Source: Clostridium acetireducens DSM 10703 (GTDB taxonomy: Bacteria; Bacillota; Clostridia; Clostridiales; Clostridiaceae). From it: a stretch of DNA of 49,594 nucleotides. This document shows positions 1-8,483 of this stretch, in pieces; the stretch's first letter is position 1; each line of letters begins with the position of its first letter. Made by a program: the position numbers and the translations under genes. The notes beneath the pieces were generated by a model. The model had not been told where the DNA came from and ran no database searches. It worked only from the letters and a program-made list of their open reading frames with translations. The stretch is from contig NZ_LZFO01000017.1 of the NCBI RefSeq assembly GCF_001758365.1, forward strand, positions 1 through 49,594, given 5' to 3'.

Positions 1-3
1 AAG

Positions 4-40
4 TTATCCACAGGTGCAATAGCACCTTAGCTTTGCTATT
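4..40. other. DnaA-box-like nonamer next to a small hairpin
   Basis: Positions 4-12 read TTATCCACA, identical to the classical DnaA-box consensus. It is followed at once by AGGTGC-AATA-GCACCT (12-27). The segment AATAGCA (18-24) can alternatively pair with TGCTATT (34-40), so two hairpins compete. Only one box is seen, so this is not evidence of an origin. It could be an end of a lost mobile element, since it lies just beyond the truncated end of jetC. Function unknown. Confidence 0.3.
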
Positions 41-88
41 ATCTTTTTCTGAACAAAATAGTTAATTATTAACAAAAAGTAATGATTT

Positions 89-1939
89 TTAAATATAATT
101 GAGGAAGTTTAATTGTGCAATTTCCTCAATTATATATTCTTTATTAAAAATCTTATTATCATCTACATCTACATATTTTATAATATTTTTTCTTTTTTCT
201 ATTTCCTTTAAAAAAATTTCATTTTGCTTTTTTATATTATTTATTTCATTACTTATATTAACTATTTCTTTAGTTAAATCTTCTTTTTCTCTTTCTTCAA
301 TTTTATTTTCTTCAAACTTTTCTTCAAGAAGTTTTTTATTATTTGAAATATATTTTTCTTTGTTGTTTAAAATATTTTTGTATTCTAATAATGTTTTATT
401 TATAAAATTCTCATCATAATACCCCATTATATTTCTTTTAAAATTCTTTTTATATCTTTCATTAAATATTTCTTCCTCTTTTGAAAAAGAATTTATACTA
501 TTTTGAAGTTGCCCTTCTATTTTATACTTTTCTTGAAGATTTTTATTTATTTCTTCTATTTCTCTTTTTGCATTTTCTATATTTTCTTTTACACATTTTA
601 TATTTTCTTCATTTTCCCTTAAAACTCTTAATACTTTTTCCTTTTTCATTTCATAGTATTTCTTTAATGTAAAACCTATGTTTTCTCTTTCAGGTTCTAA
701 ATTCTTATTTTTTTCTTTTATAATTTGAATTGCATTTTCATATTTTTGTACATCTCTTGAAGCTTTAACATATTCCTCATATATCTTTGCACATTGTAGT
801 ATATACTGTTGTGTTTCTAAGGAATTTATATTATTTTTAAAACATTCAACTTTTCTTTCTAAGTCTTCTTTTTTTCTATGAATTTTCATAGATTCATCTT
901 TAATATTATATATTTCAACTGAAATTTCCTCATATTGTATTTCTTTAATGGAGTTTTCTATATCTAAAATAATATTATTAAGATTTTCAAAATTCTCTTT
1001 TTCTAATTTAATTTTGTTTTCTAAAAACATAGTAAAATTCGCTATTTTATTTGCCAAACTATTACTATAATTTTTTTGCTCCACAAAAATATTTGCTGAA
1101 TCTAATATATCTTTAGCACAAATTTGAAATTTCTCTATAGAATTTTTCTTTTCTATTTTAGATTGATTATCTCTATATTGATATATGTATTTTTTAACTA
1201 TTTCACTAAAATTCTTTACTTTATCATCTTCTCTATTTATTTTGTCTTCTACAGTTTTAATAAACCATTTTTCCACAAGTCCTGATACATTTTTTGCATC
1301 TTTAAATAAATCTGAAAGTCCAGATTCCTTCATATTAATTTTTTTAATTATGCTTTCCCATTCTTTATGATTTATTTTATACTGCTTTAAGTTTTTAAAG
1401 TAGTTATTTATTTGAGAAGATGCAGTCATATCAAAATAATTAAATGTTGTATATTTATCTTTTTTTAGTTCCTCAAATAGCAATTTAGCATTAGTAAAGC
1501 TTTTAATTTTTTTAGTGTTTTTATTTTGTTCTACAATAGGGAAATTTTTAATATTATACTTATTATTCATTCCATATTCATATATGAAATTTATTATATC
1601 TAATTCTTCTGAAGAATCTTCATCAGAAACTACACTTCTTTTTTTTATCATCATACCTACTAATATATGACCAACACCTCCATCTAAAACCCATTCAGTT
1701 AAAATGTAAGTTGGAGAAGATGTAGTAAAATAACTTTTAAAGGCTCTATCTTTTAAATCTCTGTATCTTTTATTTACAAAAGGAGCCATCATCATTTGAA
1801 CCATTACAGTTTTGCCTCCACCATTTCTAAGGCTTAATAGAGTACTCTTTCCATCTAGTTCAAAAATTTCATCATCTATTTTCATAGAATTATTATTGTA
1901 GTTTAAATTTATAATTCTAAAAGCATTAATTTTGCTCAT
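89..1939 (-). pseudogene. jetC: JetC of Wadjet system 1, truncated (SMC/MukB-like ATPase)
   Basis: N-terminal half of the SMC-like subunit of a Wadjet plasmid-defence complex, the motor that with JetA and JetB loads on and extrudes DNA for cleavage by JetD. It has the ATP-binding P-loop RNGGGKT at about residues 38-44, the same position as in the intact copy elsewhere in this window, then a long Lys/Glu-rich coiled coil from about 240 onward. At 616 residues it is less than half the 1476 of the intact copy. The signature motif, Walker B and returning coiled coil are missing, so no functional head can form. The frame ends inside an inverted repeat (93-135). Start: AGGAGG lies 8 nt before the ATG. 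The gene overlaps jetB by 14 nt. Family assignment is firm; loss of function is inferred. Confidence 0.88.
93..135. repeat. Inverted repeat at the broken end of jetC
   Basis: Arms ATATAATTGAGGAA (93-106) and TTCCTCAATTATAT (122-135) are perfect 14-bp complements around a 15-nt spacer. One arm lies in natural jetC coding sequence and the other supplies its last codons and stop. Neither strand has a U-tract after the stem, so it is not a normal intrinsic terminator. It looks like a fold-back scar at the truncation point. Confidence 0.7.
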
Positions 1940-2648
1940 GCTCGCTACCTCCTAAGGCTTTTGCCACTCTTTCATAATTATTTCTATTTAATATATTCCA
2001 ATCCATAAAATTATCTAATTTAGGAGTAGTAGTTATCATATCATCTACTTCAATATAATTAATAAGCCCCTGATTCTCTAAAAAACTTAATATAGTATAT
2101 ATAAATCCTTCTTTAGTAGTTTTAGACTTTGTTTGCTTATCAGTACTTCTTAAAGCTTCCCAACGTTCTAATATATTAGTATAGGCAATGCCCATTTTAT
2201 CTTGAATTTCTTCTAAATTTTCTTTTTCCACAGCTTCTTTTAATCTATCACTTATTATATTTAAAAGTTGACCACTTTTTAAAAAGTCTCTAGATTTACT
2301 ACTCCTACCTTGAGAACCATAAAATTCTACTAGCAAAGTAAGTATAAGAAATTGAGATAAATAATAATCTTTTTGATTACTGTTTGATTTACATAATTCT
2401 TTTTTAAGTTCTGCTTTAGAATATCCTAAAAAATCATTATCTTCATTAGGTATAATATATATAACTCCACTATATTTTTCTACATTACAATCAAAATTTT
2501 CACCTTGTCTTTTTACTAAATTCATAATAGATTCATTTTCAGAATACATTCTATAAAGTTCCCTTTCATTTTCTTCTGAAATTTCTCCTTTTTGCAGTAA
2601 ATAATAAAATATTATATTGCTATTGCTTATATCTTCAATATTATACAT
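1926..2648 (-). CDS. jetB: JetB of Wadjet system 1 (MukE-like subunit)
   Basis: A 240-residue soluble protein encoded between jetA and jetC. By position, size and weak similarity to the 246-residue JetB of the second system it is the kleisin-associated, MukE-like subunit. Both copies carry an N-terminal half with a short ..IPNEDND/IPISKDS.. strand, a central hydrophobic helix followed by FYGS/FYDS, and a C-terminal winged-helix-like end. An AGAGAGG ribosome site precedes the ATG. It overlaps jetC by 14 nt, implying translational coupling. The reading frame is intact, but its partner JetC is truncated, so the protein is probably orphaned. Confidence 0.8.
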   Translation of the reverse strand: MYNIEDISNSNIIFYYLLQKGEISEENERELYRMYSENESIMNLVKRQGENFDCNVEKYSGVIYIIPNEDNDFLGYSKAELKKELCKSNSNQKDYYLSQFLILTLLVEFYGSQGRSSKSRDFLKSGQLLNIISDRLKEAVEKENLEEIQDKMGIAYTNILERWEALRSTDKQTKSKTTKEGFIYTILSFLENQGLINYIEVDDMITTTPKLDNFMDWNILNRNNYERVAKALGGSEHEQN

Positions 2649-2660
2649 AAAACTACCTCT

Positions 2661-4271
2661 CTATTTCTTTATAGTAAAAAGTAAATCTGAACAGGTTACT
2701 GTTTTTACCATACCTTTGTCACTTGGCAATCCATAAAATCTAACTTTATCTTTATTAAATAATTTAGAAATATAAATATATTTAATATGTTTCAGATTTA
2801 CATTTTCTTCTAATATATTTAATATAGTTTCATTTAATTGAAATTGAAGATGTCCATCAATTATTACTGATGCCCTTTCTTCTTTTAACTCTTGTATATC
2901 AATACACTTACATTTTAACATTTCAATTATTATTTCTCTAAATATTTCAACTGTAGGTACTAAAATTTCTTTAATACTGTTATCTTTTTTTATTTCATTA
3001 GCTATTTCACTTAAAGATATACGCCCTTTTTCATTAGTAATTTCCAAAATAAATTTTAATGAGTTTTTGTATTTTTCAAGCTTTTTCTTTTGTATTTCCT
3101 CTTTTTCTTTAATCCATTCTTCTTCTTCAAAACCTAACTCTTGGTCTTCATCTATTTCTTTAGATTTTATATTTTTTTGATACTGAAGACACTTGTTAAT
3201 ATTATAAAACTTATTAATAGGTGCTCTGTATAAAGGTCTCAAAATATAATCTATAGAATCCAAATTAAAACTATTTTCTATAACTTTATCATAAATATCA
3301 GTACTTATATTAAATCTTTTTATAAGAGACATAGCAGATATTTCTTCCAATTCTTTAGAATAAATACTTTTAAAATCAAAATGAGCATTTAATATCTTTT
3401 GCTGCTCCTCAATAGCTCTTCCAAGATATTGTTCTATAACACCTAAAAATTTTAAATTTTCCTGCTCTTTTTCATTTAATTTTTTTACATTTATATCTTG
3501 CATCTTAAGTTCTGATATTTTTTCATTAATCATTACTCTATAATCTTGAAACTTTTTTCTCGTATCTGCCAATGAGTTCATATTTTCCTCTAACAACCGC
3601 CTATATTCTTCTACAGAATAATTGAGAGCATTTTGTCTAATTCTTCTTATAGCTTCTTGCATCTTTTTAAGTTGTATTCTAAGTAAATTAAATATATTTT
3701 TTATGTCATCTACAGCTTTATCATAACTAGCTTTTTCAAGATGAAGTTTAAAAATCATTTCATGTATTGTAAGTTTCATATTATTTTCTATTTCCAAAGT
3801 ACCTAAAATTAAGGAATATCCATCTTCTGTTAAATAATAAGAAGTTCTCCTTACAGCATCATCTATGTAAACTATTTTATTAGCAACAAAATTAATGTTA
3901 ATGTCTTCGTAATCTCCTTTATAAAAATCAAATCCTTTAAAGTACATTGCTTTTCCTTCATCACAAAATATAGTATTTACTATAAACTCTCCTAGTTCTT
4001 TACACTGTTGTAAACTTAAAGGTTTTTTAAAAAATTTCATATTTATATCATCAATAAATCCCCCTATACTATCCATAGTGCAATATTCATCTTTTAGAGA
4101 TTCTTCCATTATGTATAACATAACTGAAAAAATTAAATTAATGTATTCATAAGTTTCTTCAAATCCATAGCTTTTCCATGTATTTTTAAACATACTATTT
4201 TTACATATAAGAGCATATGCTCCTACCTTTTTCATTCTTATATGAAAGTCTTTGAGAAAATCTATATTCAT
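2661..4271 (-). CDS. jetA: JetA of Wadjet system 1 (kleisin-like subunit)
   Basis: A 536-residue protein in the position of the MukF/kleisin-like Wadjet subunit, which bridges the JetC heads. Visible parts are an N-terminal helical region (first about 180 residues), a central coiled coil rich in Arg/Lys/Glu (about 180-300), an acidic linker (EEEEW near residue 390) and a C-terminal winged-helix-like segment. It has the same layout as the 508-residue JetA of the second system. The ATG at 4271 is preferred over an upstream TTG because AAAGGAG lies 7 nt before it. Thirteen nt separate it from jetD and 12 nt from jetB, so all four genes form one operon. The frame is intact. Confidence 0.8.
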   Translation of the reverse strand: MNIDFLKDFHIRMKKVGAYALICKNSMFKNTWKSYGFEETYEYINLIFSVMLYIMEESLKDEYCTMDSIGGFIDDINMKFFKKPLSLQQCKELGEFIVNTIFCDEGKAMYFKGFDFYKGDYEDININFVANKIVYIDDAVRRTSYYLTEDGYSLILGTLEIENNMKLTIHEMIFKLHLEKASYDKAVDDIKNIFNLLRIQLKKMQEAIRRIRQNALNYSVEEYRRLLEENMNSLADTRKKFQDYRVMINEKISELKMQDINVKKLNEKEQENLKFLGVIEQYLGRAIEEQQKILNAHFDFKSIYSKELEEISAMSLIKRFNISTDIYDKVIENSFNLDSIDYILRPLYRAPINKFYNINKCLQYQKNIKSKEIDEDQELGFEEEEWIKEKEEIQKKKLEKYKNSLKFILEITNEKGRISLSEIANEIKKDNSIKEILVPTVEIFREIIIEMLKCKCIDIQELKEERASVIIDGHLQFQLNETILNILEENVNLKHIKYIYISKLFNKDKVRFYGLPSDKGMVKTVTCSDLLFTIKK

Positions 4272-4283
4272 GGTCAATCTCCT

Positions 4284-5291
4284 TTAAAAATCAGAAATAT
4301 TTAGTATCTCTTCAGGTATATATTTACCTCCTTCAAGTATATCTAGTATTTTATTTTTATATTCTACTGTAAATTCTTCTATAAATATTTTTCCTATGTT
4401 TCTATTTTGACCTTCTTTTGTATCTGGCAAAATCATATTTTCTTTAATATATTTATCTATCATAAATTTATATCCTTTTACAAAGGGTTTTATATTAAAA
4501 TTATCCTTAAAAATTTCGTATAAACCTTCATAAATTATAATTCCCTCATAATCCAAATCTCCTAAATATAATATTTTATTACATCTATGTAAAAGATAAG
4601 GTTCTACACAATATTCAAAATCCTTAAAAGTTTTATATATACTTTTTCCACCACCATATATTAATGTAGAAATTTCTTCTCCTAATATATTATTATTGCC
4701 TTTTATCATATGCTTTCTCATACTGTAGAATGTATCTTTATTTTCAATAATTAATATCTTTTGAGGTGAATTTTTATGGTGGGAATAATAAGCTAAAGGT
4801 TCTGTGGTACTGTATATATTTAAAAATTTTCCTGATACATTAAGATTTTTAAGTATCCTTTTACCTCCTTCTTTAATTAAAAATTTCTCCCTTCCCCAAA
4901 TTTGAAAACTTCTTTCATTAGCAGATACCTCTGTATTTAATAACTCCTGTTTTTCATCAAGAAATTTACTCAATTTAATTACGTAATTCCTATCCCTTTT
5001 ATATTTATCTATATTTTTCATATAATAAGTTTTATCTAAAATAATATTTAGTTTGTAGCAAAGTTCATTTATGTATTTTGAATTATCTTCTTCTTTTTTT
5101 TCAATATTATATCTATTAAAAAGAGATGGTTTTTTCCCATTTTGCTTACTGCTTTTTATAGGCGTTATTACTCCTTCATTGATTAATTTTATTACTGCTT
5201 CTACTAGTTTTTCATAATCATCTATTTGAAGATATTCTTGTATTTCATAAATTTCTATTCTTTTTTTATTAAGGTTTCTTAAATCTTTCAT
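4284..5291 (-). CDS. jetD: JetD of Wadjet system 1 (TOPRIM-type nuclease)
   Basis: Nuclease subunit of Wadjet, which cuts plasmid DNA after the JetABC motor has reeled it in. About 335 residues: an N-terminal winged-helix part, then a C-terminal TOPRIM/DUF2220-like domain with IIENKDTF (conserved Glu) and LGDLDYEG (the DxD acidic pair). The matching motifs in the second JetD are IVENKATF and FGDLDNEG. The ATG at 5291 is chosen because AAGGTGG sits 5 nt upstream; an earlier in-frame ATG at 5315 has no ribosome site. First gene of the operon, with order D-A-B-C. I think this order fits type II Wadjet, but the subtype is not certain. The upstream region is the 5310-5371 palindrome. Confidence 0.85.
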   Translation of the reverse strand: MKDLRNLNKKRIEIYEIQEYLQIDDYEKLVEAVIKLINEGVITPIKSSKQNGKKPSLFNRYNIEKKEEDNSKYINELCYKLNIILDKTYYMKNIDKYKRDRNYVIKLSKFLDEKQELLNTEVSANERSFQIWGREKFLIKEGGKRILKNLNVSGKFLNIYSTTEPLAYYSHHKNSPQKILIIENKDTFYSMRKHMIKGNNNILGEEISTLIYGGGKSIYKTFKDFEYCVEPYLLHRCNKILYLGDLDYEGIIIYEGLYEIFKDNFNIKPFVKGYKFMIDKYIKENMILPDTKEGQNRNIGKIFIEEFTVEYKNKILDILEGGKYIPEEILNISDF

Positions 5292-5309
5292 ATATACCAC
5301 CTTTTTTCT

Positions 5310-5371
5310 ACACATACTATAAATATATAATACTATTATACATAATTGTGTTATATATTTATAGTATGTGT
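5310..5371. repeat. 21-bp perfect inverted repeat upstream of jetD, at the end of an AAA+ pseudogene
   Basis: Arms 5310-5330 and 5351-5371 are perfect 21-bp complements (ACACATACTATAAATATATA...) with a 20-nt spacer. It separates the jetD start from the broken end of the AAA+ remnant. TTGACA (5369-5374, minus strand) overlaps the outer edge, so it may also be an operator or promoter of jetDABC, but no well-spaced -10 is present. AT richness makes an intrinsic terminator unlikely. Confidence 0.65.
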
Positions 5372-6154
5372 CAAGTTAAATTGAAAGAGAAATAAAAGAA
5401 GAGCTAGGTTGTTCTGTAGCCCATTTGCTATTAAACGGGCTACTTCTGTTTTGCCTATTCCAGATGCTCCAAATAAAAAAATTGAAAAAACCTTCTGCTC
5501 CTTTAATTTATTTAAGGCAATGAAATTTTCAAGACAATATTTAAATCGTTCTTTGAAATATTCGTGTCCAACATGTTATTTCCATCATAATAAAATGGTA
5601 CATAAGAAGAAAATAAGTACGGGAAAAAATTTATTGTATCATCTGACGACTTTTGATTAGCGACTGGGCGAGTGGCACTTTTTATTATTTTCGAGGTAGT
5701 CTCACTGCTTTGGTTTTGGCGTATCCCTATATCTTGAAGATAAGTAAAAGTATTAGAGGATATAGATTCTTCTTCAACAAGCCCCTTATAAACACCAACA
5801 ATTGATACATGGCCAATTAGCAAATCGTTAATGCAATATTTGTTTTCAAACTTATTTTGTATTTCTAAAGGAATCTTAATAATAATTTCTGCAACTGCAT
5901 CTTTTATGTTGTCATCAAAGACTGTTCCTTTAAGAATATAAGCATAATCCTGAAGCATAGAACTAACTAAATTATTTAACTCCACACCTTCAATCCGAAC
6001 CCCTTTTAAAGCATCTCTCCTTAAAATAAGAAATTGCCTCAGAAGAAACAGCAGCTTTAATTTCTTTGAAATATACTGACACAACTAAAAATACAATTCT
6101 AGGAATTACCATTGGTAAAATAAATAAAGCAGGGATAATACTTAATAGTACCAT
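5351..6154 (-). pseudogene. Frameshifted membrane-anchored AAA+ ATPase remnant
   Basis: Three frames must be joined to read one protein. From 6154 a hydrophobic stretch (MVLLSIIPALFILPMVIPRI) runs to a shift near 6015. The middle frame gives a soluble region without motifs I recognise. A second shift near 5570 leads to VGHEYFKERFKYCLENF and then the Walker A motif FGASGIGKTEVARLIANG, typical of Clp-like AAA+ ATPases. Homology stops about 10 residues after this motif, at the palindrome 5310-5371, so most of the ATPase domain, including Walker B, is gone. The original function is unknown. It is clearly non-functional. Confidence 0.65.
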
Positions 6155-6202
6155 TCCTGCTTTAAAATAAGCTTTTGCTCTGCATGTTCAAATTATTTTA
6201 TA

Positions 6203-6487
6203 TTATCTTAATTCAATATGAATTTCTTTTCCTAAGCCTTTTGCAAGCTTACTAAGAAAATCTAAAGAGGGATTGTAATTACCACTTTCAAGCCTGCTTA
6301 TATTTGATTTTTGAGTTCCTATACGTGAAGCTAATTCTTCCTGAGTAAGATTTAATTCCCTTCTCGCTTTTATTACTTCAGAAATAAGTTCATATCGTGG
6401 TTTTAACTTCTCATATTCATCTTTGAACTCATTATCTTTCATAAGTTCTTCCTTGATTATTGAAAAATTAACACTTGCTCTACTCAT
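6203..6487 (-). CDS. higA: XRE-family antitoxin (HigA-like)
   Basis: A 94-residue DNA-binding antitoxin. Its C-terminal two thirds form a Cro/C1-type helix-turn-helix (LNLTQEELASRIGTQKSNIS then RLESGNYNPSLDFLSKLAKG). The ATG at 6487 is preferred because AAGAGGTG lies 4-5 nt upstream and it overlaps the toxin stop by 8 nt. Such antitoxins neutralise the partner nuclease and repress their own promoter. Toxin-first gene order is typical of HigBA-type modules. The symbol is a family-level guess. Confidence 0.8.
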   Translation of the reverse strand: MSRASVNFSIIKEELMKDNEFKDEYEKLKPRYELISEVIKARRELNLTQEELASRIGTQKSNISRLESGNYNPSLDFLSKLAKGLGKEIHIELR

Positions 6488-6845
6488 CTTCACACCTCTT
6501 TTCAAAATCATTTTTATATTTTCTAGCTTTTTCAAGATCTGCTTTTGGGGTTTTATTAGTCTTTTTTAAAAAACCATTTAATAATACAAAAGTATCTCTA
6601 TGGTAAGTGAAATAAAATATTCTTGATGCATCTGATCCTAATTTTATCCTTAACTCATATATTCCTTTATATTGTTCCCCTTTAATAGGTTTTACATAAG
6701 GTTCCTTCAAATAAATTCCATGCTCTTTTAAAAGCTCTATTTCACTGTATGCTTTTGCCCTCATTTTAGGTGAAAGCGATAATAAGAAGTCCATTACAGG
6801 GATGTTACCACTTTCTCTTTGGTAAAATTCAACTTTCCATTCCAC
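6480..6845 (-). CDS. higB: RelE/HigB-type toxin (phage-derived Gp49-like)
   Basis: A 121-residue toxin of the RelE/ParE superfamily, Gp49-like branch. Members are ribosome-dependent or free mRNA interferases. Family features seen: an N-terminal strand WKVEFYQRESGNIPVMDFL, a central ..KPIKGEQYKGIYELRI strand, then SDASRIFYFTYHRDTFVLLN and a Lys-rich tail KKTNKTPKADLEKA. Start is GTG at 6845 with AAGGAAG upstream. It precedes and overlaps the XRE antitoxin. It sits between pseudogenes in a decayed mobile region, where such modules often persist through addiction. Confidence 0.82.
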   Translation of the reverse strand: MEWKVEFYQRESGNIPVMDFLLSLSPKMRAKAYSEIELLKEHGIYLKEPYVKPIKGEQYKGIYELRIKLGSDASRIFYFTYHRDTFVLLNGFLKKTNKTPKADLEKARKYKNDFEKRCEDE

Positions 6846-6924
6846 TTTTTCTTCTTCCTTTTTATAATATATGAATTTCTTAATTAAATGTTATCACATA
6901 CGATAACTTCAGTCAATATATTTA

Positions 6925-7094
6925 TTTTCTATATTCCACAGGTTTAGTAATCTTTATTACTGCTGCCATGGATATAAATATAACTGTTAAACAAACTGCA
7001 AGTATTGCCTTTCCAATGCTTGTGAACACCAAAATGTCGTACTATTCCTTATTTAGAAAATACATAAGTGGTATATTACCTATTAAAAGTATGG
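6925..7094 (-). pseudogene. C-terminal remnant of a BceB-type ABC permease
   Basis: In the minus strand this reads MTILLIGNIPLMYFLNKE, then a stop, then FTSIGKAILAVCLTVIFISM followed by AAVIKITKPVEYR. The last helix and the KITKPVEYR-type tail resemble the end of FtsX-like bacitracin/lantibiotic ABC permeases. Only about 55 residues survive, with an internal stop. The identification rests on a short match and is tentative. No neighbouring ATPase is present. Confidence 0.4.
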
Positions 7095-7120
7095 TCATGG
7101 TTATAAACTCCTTCATAGGT

Positions 7121-7381
7121 TCATAGAGTAAATAATCTAATTAAGTGAGTTTCATACTGATCTTTATCTAACTTTCTATTTATAGGACATAATAAACATC
7201 TCAATAAATTTTTAACTGACTCTACTGATTCTTCCTTAATATTATCTATATACTTATTAAACCATTCATAGTAAGGAATTTTACAAAATGGATAAACTTC
7301 ATCGTTACTAATAACTAACTTAAACCACTCATCCAAGTTATTATAATTATTTGTATAATATATTGAATTATATTCCCACAT
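7121..7381 (-). CDS. Small hypothetical protein
   Basis: An 86-residue acidic/aromatic soluble protein beginning MWEYNSIYYTNNYNNLDEWF. It has no motif I recognise, no signal peptide and no membrane segment. AGGTG lies a few bases upstream of the chosen ATG; two earlier in-frame starts exist. It stands alone among remnants, so it may be a cargo gene or a fragment. Confidence 0.4.
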   Translation of the reverse strand: MWEYNSIYYTNNYNNLDEWFKLVISNDEVYPFCKIPYYEWFNKYIDNIKEESVESVKNLLRCLLCPINRKLDKDQYETHLIRLFTL

Positions 7382-7537
7382 AAACATCACCTACATTCTA
7401 ACTTTTTGTTTATATTCATATATTTTTTGTCTTTATTAAGAATAATATACAATAATCAACTCTTTAATCTGCCATATACACTCCACAATGATATAAAAAA
7501 ATATTAAGTATATTATGTCCGTAAATAATCCTGCACT

Positions 7538-7960
7538 TTATATTTCAGTAATAATTGCTGAAAAATCAGTTTTCATACCTTTACTTATTAATTTTATAAC
7601 TTTACCAGTTAAGTCTTCAACTATAGTTGTAAGCCATAGGTAAAGTGTAGGAAAAGTTACTGCTATAGCCAATGATTTTTAAAAAACTGTAAGAAATATT
7701 AAAGTATCTGCGTCTGCATCCCCTTCTGTCCAAAGTATATACTGTTCAAATCCTTTCTTTAAGAATTTAAGTACAATAAGTGATATGCCAAAACATAAAA
7801 ATATATTAAATACTTCTGTAAATCCATTGGTGCCGAGTAAAGTATCCATATATTTTTCTGCATGAAAATCTATAGGCACAAGGTCGTTTAAAAGTGAATT
7901 TACATACACAAGACAACCACTTAATATTCCTGCAATTAGCATTACAAGTAATTCTTCCAA
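7538..7960 (-). pseudogene. TrbL/VirB6-like conjugation membrane protein remnant
   Basis: Starts at a TTG with GGAGGTGATAATC upstream and runs LEELLVMLIAGILSGCLVYVN, then ..AEKYMDTLLGTNGFTEVFNI.. with a transmembrane helix, and ..YILWTEGDADADTLIFLTVF, where a TAA (7679-7681) interrupts. The same frame continues KSLAIAVTFPTLYLWL with a good helix and stops at 7538. This matches the start of the polytopic mating-channel protein that follows the pilin in Tn1549-like conjugative elements. Only about 140 codons survive, so it is a decayed fragment. Order relative to the pilin and VirD4 remnants is as expected. Confidence 0.6.
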
Positions 7961-7981
7961 GATTATCACCTCCAAAAGATT

Positions 7982-8014
7982 AAAGGGCTTGAAATTTAAA
8001 CTCACAAGCCCTTT
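7982..8014 (-). terminator. Hairpin between pilin and TrbL-like remnants
   Basis: AAAGGGCTTG (7982-7991) and CAAGCCCTTT (8005-8014) are perfect 10-bp complements around a 13-nt loop. On the minus strand the stem is followed by AATCTTTT. Such hairpins after the pilin gene usually cause partial termination or protect the abundant pilin mRNA. Confidence 0.5.
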
Positions 8015-8025
8015 GAAAAGTTACT

Positions 8026-8483
8026 TTAAAACATCTCCTTTATTCTTTGAATTAAAGTTGGAAAAACTGTATCCTTAAATAATAGATATAATCCACCAAG
8101 TGCTAATGCTCTATTACTACTGACATTAATATCTTTACTGCTGTATCTACTTATTAAATTTAAAGTTGCTGAAGCTATAACAGCACCTATTCAAGAAACT
8201 ATTGCAACTACAATTTTGCTATTCCATTTTTTCTGATCCATTTCATCAGCAGCACTACGCCTTATAAAGAAATATATTATAAGAACACCTGAACTATTGG
8301 TGCAAGAATCATAAACCATGTAGTTACATCATTAATAAGCTTTTCTGTACCTTTTACAAGCTTACTACTCTATACACTACTACTAGCATAAACAGTATAA
8401 CTACTCATGAGTACAGTAAATATGCTAATAATTAATGTTCAGGTCTTTTCTTTTATTTTTTTGAATAAATTTTTAATCTTCAT
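8026..8483 (-). pseudogene. VirB2/Maff2-like pilin remnant
   Basis: Reads MKIKNLFKKIKEK, a stop at 8439-8441, TLIISIFTVLMSSYTVYAS (a signal-peptide-like helix), a second stop, SSKLVKGTEKLINDVTTWFM and a helix. A frameshift then leads to SAADEMDQKKWNSKIVVAIV, another helix, and a tail ending IQRIKEMF at 8026. A signal peptide, two helices and position between VirD4 and TrbL are those of the small pilin-like proteins (VirB2, Maff2) of clostridial conjugative elements. At least two stops and one frameshift make it dead. Its N-terminus is fused in frame to the truncated VirD4 remnant. Confidence 0.5.

Noticed and set aside
1-88. Replication origin because of the TTATCCACA box
   Set aside because: Only one box and no replication gene nearby.
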